Source: Mytilisepta virgata
Taxonomy: Eukaryota; Mollusca; Bivalvia; Mytilida; Mytilidae
Direction: 5' to 3'
Length of the DNA: 64,000 nt
Assembly (NCBI GenBank): GCA_028015205.1
Contig: CM051514.1
Location: 22,584,150-22,648,149, forward strand
A program made the position numbers and the translations under genes. The notes under the pieces were generated by a model. The model did not search any database. It was not told where the DNA came from and worked only from the letters and a program-made list of their open reading frames with translations. Numbering within the stretch: position 1 is the stretch's first letter; each line of letters starts with the position of its first letter. Positions 58,154-64,000 of the stretch are shown one piece after another.

Positions 58154-61100
58154 ATGGCTGAATATGAGACAGAGTATCACGCTTTGGGGACGTGTGATGA
58201 TGACGAAACAGATGAAGCTCCATCTACTGATGGTGATTTTATGATACATGTTGTTCCTGAGAGCAGTAAGTTTGTTTGTTTGTTTAGATGGGGTTTTGCG
58301 CTGTTTTCAGCACATTTGGCTATTTCGCGGTGGCCAGTTTTTATTGGTGGAGGAAGCCGGAGCACGTGGAGAGAACCACTAACCTTCGGTAGGAAAATTG
58401 GCAATCCTTGTCAATTTAGATGGGAGTCGAACACAACCCGCCACAGGAGAGGTTCGAACTCACAACCTCAGTGTTGACAGGCTAGTGATTATTAGTAGTC
58501 ATGACGAACTAACTAGACCACTCGGCCACCGAGGCTCCGAGAGCAGTAAGTAATTGAATGTACAATAAATTTCAGTTTATTACATTTGAAATTATAATTG
58601 ATTCTAGTTATGCCCATATTTTTTTTTATACCCCCCACAAACGAAGTTTGGGGAGGGTATATAGGTTTCAGTCTGTCTGTCCGTCTATCCAAAATAACAT
58701 TGTCTGCAACTCCTACATTTCCTGCAGGATTCTCATGAAACTTCCTGGTGTGTTAGATCACTCTATGGAGATGTGCATATTGTCAGTATTTTATGTTTGG
58801 GTGAGCAGTTTGAAAAATATGATGATTTAAACTTTCTGTAGGCTTCAAAACAGACATGTTGCTGTAGGAGGTATTAGTCCCTTTCATGACAGCTCTAGGT
58901 ATTTCAATTTCTGGAATTTTTTTATATTAATTTGTTTACAGTAAAACCTTTGTATTTTATAATGACTTTGTGAGTGGTCAAATTGACCCAAATAAAGTCG
59001 CTATCCCAGATCTGGCATACAGCGAGAATTTTACCATTCATTGGCCTTGCCAAAGATGACAAGTTGATGACAGAAATAGATCTGTAGGGTAAAAATTAAA
59101 TCCTACCTTCTCCACATTTTTAGGAATTGGTGGATGATAATCTATCAGTTAACCTAAATTTACCTTATAATTTTTTTTTCAGGATAAAAAAATATATATT
59201 TAAGGATTGACCGTAATTTTTTTCAGTCTGTGAAGAAATAACCTCAGTCACGTGGTGCACACCGAATAAACCCAGCGTAGAAATACTAAGGGTTCATTCC
59301 TTGTATTGCACATGGTAGATCTCCTTAGCTGAAATTTGGCTGCTATTTCGGTATTTTTGGTTGAGTACTTCTTGTTTAATATAAGTTTGGTTTTTGACCT
59401 TCGAAGTTTTGGTTTAAATGCTGCTGATGAGAGGTAACTCCTTGAAATGCTTTGTATACAGCATAGTATAAATTAACTATATCTAATATAAGTATCTTTG
59501 GATTGTTATTTTTAATTGAAAGTGTGCACCATGTGCATTGAGGTTATTTTGAATAGACTGAAAACTAAATAACAGTCAATCCTTATAATTTAATTCCAAT
59601 GGTTGTTTTGATGTCTAAATTGTTGGGATTCCCTTTAATGACGTCATAGTGAAAACAAAAATTTAGTCTATGATATGATAGAAGAAAAAAATTGATGAAT
59701 TAAATGACGCGTCATATCCAATATTAAATTATTTATAATTAATCATTGGAAATATTTCAAGATATTCTGTAAATAATGTTGACTTTTTGTATAAAAAAGT
59801 CATTATTTGCCAACTTTTTACTTGTAACTTCAGTTTGTCTTTTTAGTGTAAGATGTGGCTTTGCAGATTTTATCTTAATATATCATTTTTCCATGGTCAG
59901 TTTGATAGAATGTTTCTTATTTTCTTTACTTTATTTTCTTTGTTTTGACATAATTTTAAGTTTATAAAGATTTTTATGTAGTATGTTTGATAAATCTACA
60001 TGTATCTTAAAAATGATGTATGTAATTATTTATTTAAAATCTTATCAGTGATACATGTAGAATAAGAATAACTTTATTGTACAAAATCAGGGCCCCAGGA
60101 GGCCATGCTGATGTCATGTTAATAAACATAATCACACAATAACATACATACAGACAATATACAGCTATTAAATACATCAACATTATAAAAAATACAAAAA
60201 AAACCAAATATCATCTATATATGTACAAATATTACAGCTCACTGGAATCACATAGAGAATTTAGATGACTTTTTTGCCAGAGTTTATCATTATCATCAGA
60301 GAGGTGGATTTGCCTGTATGGTAGTGGAAGATATTTTACAGCTAATGTGAGTTTTGTATTTGTAGTTAAAAAAGGCATTCTTATATAACTACATTATTAT
60401 TATCCTGATTTCAGCAAATATACAGTCTGCATTTCATTTTTCAACTTACGTTTTTTTCAGTTGAAAGTGTTGAGATAGTAATCAACTTGAAATAATAGAA
60501 TCTGTTTCTGTGATAGTTAATGAAAAAAATTATATAGTTATATCAGTAAAGTCAAGAAATACCAAAGGGATATTTGAAGGAGGGAAAAATCGAAACAACT
60601 GACAAACTCCGGAGAACAACGAAGACAAGACCAAAACAATACATGCATTACAATTAAAAATTATCAGTATACAAATAATGCACATTTGAGATGGAGATAA
60701 ATGTTAAAAAATAGAGAATTTCTTAAATAGAAGTACACATAAATTTAGAATATATTTTTGCTTTTTTCAGACAATTTTTGTTTGTAGTTCTGTTTTCTGT
60801 GTTTTTGATTGACTGTGTTAACTATGATGTCCTATTTGCTAATGTGAAATACAATGGGACGCACAAGGTCACAATTCCAGAAGCTGTTATTCCTGTCAAT
60901 CAATGTATTCAAGGGTAAGTAAAGTTATTGTGGGTTTTGGGTGTATTGAAATGAAATGAACATGATCAGTTGTAAATATGAAATAATGAATTTAACTACT
61001 TTTTAGCTCACCTGACCCAAACCCTTTACTGATTTTGTGGACTGTGAACCAAGATGGCCGCCACAGTTGAACTTAGTTTAACATAGGACCCTATGGGAAA

Positions 61101-63366
61101 TTCACTAAAAAATCTTCTTGTCTGAAACTACTGAGCCAATTGTAACTCAAGTTGATAGCATGGGTCGTTAGATGGTCCTCTTTCAGAAATGTGTCCAATT
61201 ACCCGGATTATCAACCAAGATGGCTGCCACAGCCAAATTTCATTTAATATAGGACCCTGTGGGAAAATTAATTTAAAAATCTTCTGAAACCACTTAGCCA
61301 GTTGGAACAAGACTTAGCAGTAATGGTCCTAAGATGGTTCTCTTTTAGAAATGTGTGCAATGTCGACATCCCCGACTTTCAACCGACATGGCTGCTGTTA
61401 CTAAAAATAGAAAAAAGGGGGGATTATGCCAATATCCATACTTTCTATTGCAATGTAAGAAATGTAAATATTACTTTTTTGGAAAGAGATGCATAGTTTG
61501 TGAAAATGAACAAAAAGAAAAAAAACTAATGTATGCTATTGAGCAAAACCTTAGAATATGAAAAAAAAATCATCAAAACAAAGAAATGGATTAGAATTTG
61601 CCTGGGCAGTTTAGCTAAAATGAATTTCTTCTTCTATAAGGCTTTATTTTAATCTGTCTTTTTATATTTGTAGGTTCGGTTTTTGGACTGTAGTGTGTTT
61701 GCTAGTAGCCTTTGCTTTCTGGGTTTTTCGGTTGTTAAAAGTAATCTACAACATTTTCAAGTATACAGAAATTAGGTCTTTCTACAATAATGCATTAAAA
61801 ATAACTGCAGTAAGTACATGTGTTGATACGTGGTATATCTTTATGAATATACCTAAAAAGCATATAGGCTGAATAAGGGAATTGTTTTGAATGGTTACTT
61901 TCTCACATACACAAGTTTTATCAATTTAATAAGATATCAATAGTATTTTCATTTTAAAAAGTGACTTGAATCTCGTCGTCCATACATTCTTTTAACCGGT
62001 GCCTTTAGATCACCAAGATATCTTTTGTCAGGTGTAGATCTGATGGAATAACTGCTTCCAATACATTGAACAAAGTATTTTACCTACAACGATATAACTA
62101 AAAAAATAAAAAGACATAATAGACAAGAAAAAATTAAAACACTAGCCGTGTGAACTCAAGCAAAAAACAAAAAGTGATATTAGGTGCTCCCGATTAATGA
62201 ATTGTTTGATATGAAAATATTAATTGAACACAGGAAATACCAATAACATACATGTAAGTCTAGGGGTGGGGTGTAGTCTGCACCAATTAGCACTAGTCCC
62301 CATCACAAGATAAGCATGAAATGGACCTTGAAACGGTGACGTAAAAAAATCAACAAAATTAACAACAGATCCAGGTTTTTGGTTAGGGATAGGGAGATAT
62401 ATATTATGGTGGGGTAAAACATGTTTATAAGTACTCAGACTTTCCCCAATGCATATTTTCTTCAAATTGCTGTAGGATTTGCTTCATATCTCGGAGAGAA
62501 TTAAAACAAATATCTCCTACATCTACTGATGATATCTTTAAAATACTGGTAATCCATGCTGTTTATTCAAGAAAGTACAAAAAGCCTATTATACTGTGTC
62601 TTCTTCATTTATAAACTGAATCAGGATGTATGATTTTTTATACAGACAGAAATAAATAATTTGACATGGCATGAGATACAGAGAAGACTATTAGAGGTAC
62701 AGAAAGAACAACAGATGTGTATACACAAACAAGAACTCTCTGAATTAGGTAATTATTGTTTGCAAATTTGCAAATTATTGTGTGCATTTATTGTTGCAAA
62801 TCTTAGAAAATCAATAATATTGTGAAAGAAATTAATGAGATTCATATAAAGATTGTAGTAGACAGTGCTCATCATGTTCATTTTTCACGTTAAAAAAAAT
62901 ATTGCATCGATCTCTGATTTAACTGACATAGAATACATGCAAAATAAAAGGAAATTGTGAGCTGTCAAAAGGGGCATAAAATGACTTAAATGTACAAAAT
63001 ACACAAGTCGAACAAAACCAAATATAAAATCATAAAAAAAACAACCAAACTTAAAAGTAAAACTTGCCCAAATTTTTCAACCAGTATGGCCTTGATCATG
63101 AGCATGAAAAAATAAAAAGGTGTTGACTCTTGGAAACCCAGAGCAACATACTTCCTTTTTTAACTGACCTACTTGGATATATTCTAGTGATGATGCTATG
63201 TAATGTAAATTTGGAGAATAGTTTGTTTGTATTTGAACTTCGAAATTTGTTTATTTATTTTTTTAGATATTTATCACAGAATATTGAGATTTAAGAATTA
63301 CATGATAGCAATGGTCAACAAATCTGTTATACCAGTCAAATTTAATCTTCCTCTTATAGGTCAATA
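58154..63366 (+). CDS. ATG9: Autophagy-related protein 9, N-terminal part (continues beyond window)
   Basis: Coding exons seen: 58154-58265, 60238-60346, 60771-60914, 61674-61809, 62646-62748 and 63267-63366. They are in frame across GT-AG junctions and give about 234 residues. The last exon ends at GT in AATA|GTAAGT, so the gene continues right. ATG9 is the multispanning lipid scramblase of the autophagosome precursor vesicle. Matches to animal ATG9 include HWNHIENLDDFFARVYHYHQ, CVNYDVLFAN, KVIYNIFKYTEIRSFY, LTWHEIQRRLLEVQKEQQ, CIHKQELSELD and YHRILRFKNYMIAMVNKS. Two hydrophobic helices lie in exons 3 and 4. The tail keeps TEYHAL, equivalent to the YxxL adaptor-binding motif near the human N-terminus. 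ACCATGG at 58154 is a better start context than the in-frame ATG at 58148. A SINE abuts the first coding donor. Confidence 0.95.
58272..58538 (-). mobile_element. SINE family 1 inserted at the ATG9 splice donor
   Basis: On the minus strand it has a GGAGCCTCGGTGGCCGAGTG head, the core and an AACAAACAAAC tail. It is flanked by GAGAGCAGTAAGT at 58259-58271 and again at 58539-58551, a 13-bp target-site duplication that contains the whole exon/donor junction. Confidence 0.92.
58622..58925 (-). mobile_element. Tandem-core type element, short fragment with terminal hairpin
   Basis: TACCCCCCACAAACGAAGTT and TGGGGAGGGTATA form a terminal hairpin, followed by CAGTCTGTCTGTCCGTC and one core unit (GATTCTCATGAAACTTCCTG). 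It is the same plan as the other hairpin-ended elements, in reverse. It lies in ATG9 intron after the first coding exon. Confidence 0.6.
59201..59585. mobile_element. MITE-like element with about 60-bp TIRs
   Basis: TAAGGATTGACCGTAATTTT and CTCAGTCACGTGGTGCAC at the left are inverted as GTGCACCATGTGCATTGAG and CAGTCAATCCTTA at the right. The interior is shared with 39165-39392. It lies in an ATG9 intron. Confidence 0.8.
60059..60230 (-). mobile_element. LINE 3' end fragment
   Basis: GAATAAGAATAACTTTATTG at the left is a short (TTATTC)n-type tail on the minus strand, followed by CAGGGCCCCAGGAGGCCATG and AT-rich UTR. There is no coding part. It ends very close to the acceptor of ATG9 coding exon 2 (60237/60238). 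Confidence 0.5.
60540..60690 (+). repeat. Possible short dispersed repeat
   Basis: CAAGAAATACCAAAGGGATA and ATCGAAACAACTGACAAACT, with AGACAAGACCAAAACAATAC, resemble a repeat phrase common in mussel DNA as I recall it. No second copy lies in this window, so the call rests on memory of the motif only. Confidence 0.25.
61010..61400 (-). mobile_element. AGCTCAC-family tandem-core fragment
   Basis: TTTAGCTCACCTGACCC is followed by two reverse-oriented units (AAGATGGCCGCCACAGTTGA, ACATAGGACCCTATGGGAAA, TCTTTCAGAAATGTGTCC). Reverse of 27722-29615. It lies in ATG9 intron between 60914 and 61674. Confidence 0.7.
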
Positions 63367-63606
63367 GTAAGTATTACATGTATAACTCTATCCTAATAAC
63401 TTTTATTATAACGTAAAATGCAAAACAACACAGCGCCAGTTTTCAAAACTTTAAATAAGTTATTGTCAAACGAGCATTTGTTTATATATTGAATGCTTAT
63501 CTGATTAATTTTGTTGAATTGAAGGACACTGATATGCAACTTATTTGGAGTGTTGACTACTTATTGCCCTTTTACCCAAATGTGGTTTTAACATTTGAAT
63601 GTAAAT

Positions 63607-64000
63607 TTAAGGATGATCGCTGGTCTAATAGGAAATAACTAGGATTTGAAATAGGTGTTTTAGTTTGAGAGAATATATGAATAGTAAACAAATAAGCCAG
63701 AAAAAAATAATATAGGTTCATATGCTCATTTTAGAGCTATAAAGCCTTGAAAATTTGGAGGAAATAGGTTTTCTCTGTATTTTTCATTGTCTTTGCATTG
63801 GCAACTTCAGTCTCTCAAAAATATATGAAAAAATAAAAATGATTTCATAAAATTTTGTCAAACACAACTTTAAGGTATATATGATTGAATTATAAAGAAA
63901 AAATATGGGTTCAGGGGCAAAAAAATTAATGTTTAAGAAATGGATAAAACCCGAGGATTCCAAAAATCTGACAAAAAGACCAAAACATGACCAGCGAGCG
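63607..64000. mobile_element. MITE-like element, TTAAGGATG family, cut by window edge
   Basis: It starts TTAAGGATGATCGCTGGTC and ends at the window edge with GACCAGCGAGCG, the expected inverted terminus. Near reverse complement of 30129-30523. Confidence 0.85.

Noticed and set aside
58148..58477. Reading ATG9 exon 1 straight into the SINE as a 109-residue protein
   Set aside because: The part after residue 37-39 is translated SINE, repeated in other SINE copies; the proximal donor at 58265 gives the conserved ATG9 sequence instead.

Overview
This is an AT-rich, intron-rich, repeat-rich animal nuclear window. Gene structure (GT-AG introns, short coding exons) and repeat content point to a lophotrochozoan, most likely a bivalve mollusc of the mussel type. 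The repeats behind that inference are tRNA-derived SINEs with a (TTTG)n tail, 'pearl'/Helentron-like elements with tandem cores plus GACG microsatellites, and dispersed hammerhead-like repeats. The organism call is inference; no marker gene fixes the species.

Three protein-coding loci types are supported. (1) Four small paralogous genes lie on the minus strand at 33500-36884, 25784-27473, 15848-21217 and 4084-6255. Each has a first exon coding a signal peptide plus a PAN/apple-like four-cysteine module (invariant C-x3-C-x5-C-x11-C) and a short second exon coding a four-cysteine EGF-like tail. All introns are phase 0. They form a loose tandem array over about 33 kb that single-frame ORF calls only half reveal. 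(2) CNOT9 (CCR4-NOT subunit 9, RCD1/RQCD1) is complete on the minus strand at 43222-51812, with nine coding exons joining to a 309-residue protein. (3) ATG9 (autophagy lipid scramblase) starts at 58154 on the plus strand. Six coding exons (about 234 codons) lie in the window and the gene runs off the right edge.

The rest is mostly transposon-derived. Positions 1-850, 5290-5680, 8335-9620, 16664-20790, 21858-22265 and 60059-60230 hold non-LTR retrotransposon relics. A Penelope-like reverse transcriptase relic sits in a CNOT9 intron. At least nine families of short terminal-inverted-repeat (MITE-like) elements, two SINE families (four and three copies), several tandem-core elements ending in GC hairpins, three large palindromes and a local triplication (52.9-55.6 kb) fill introns and intergenic DNA.

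The most notable single observation is a SINE inserted exactly at the 5' splice site of the first coding exon of ATG9. Its 13-bp target-site duplication has produced two complete copies of the splice donor. The most notable gene-level observation is the four-member PAN plus EGF-like secreted protein array, with a decayed extra copy of one second exon beside it. The two conserved housekeeping genes (mRNA deadenylation, autophagy) are not functionally linked to the secreted array as far as the sequence shows.
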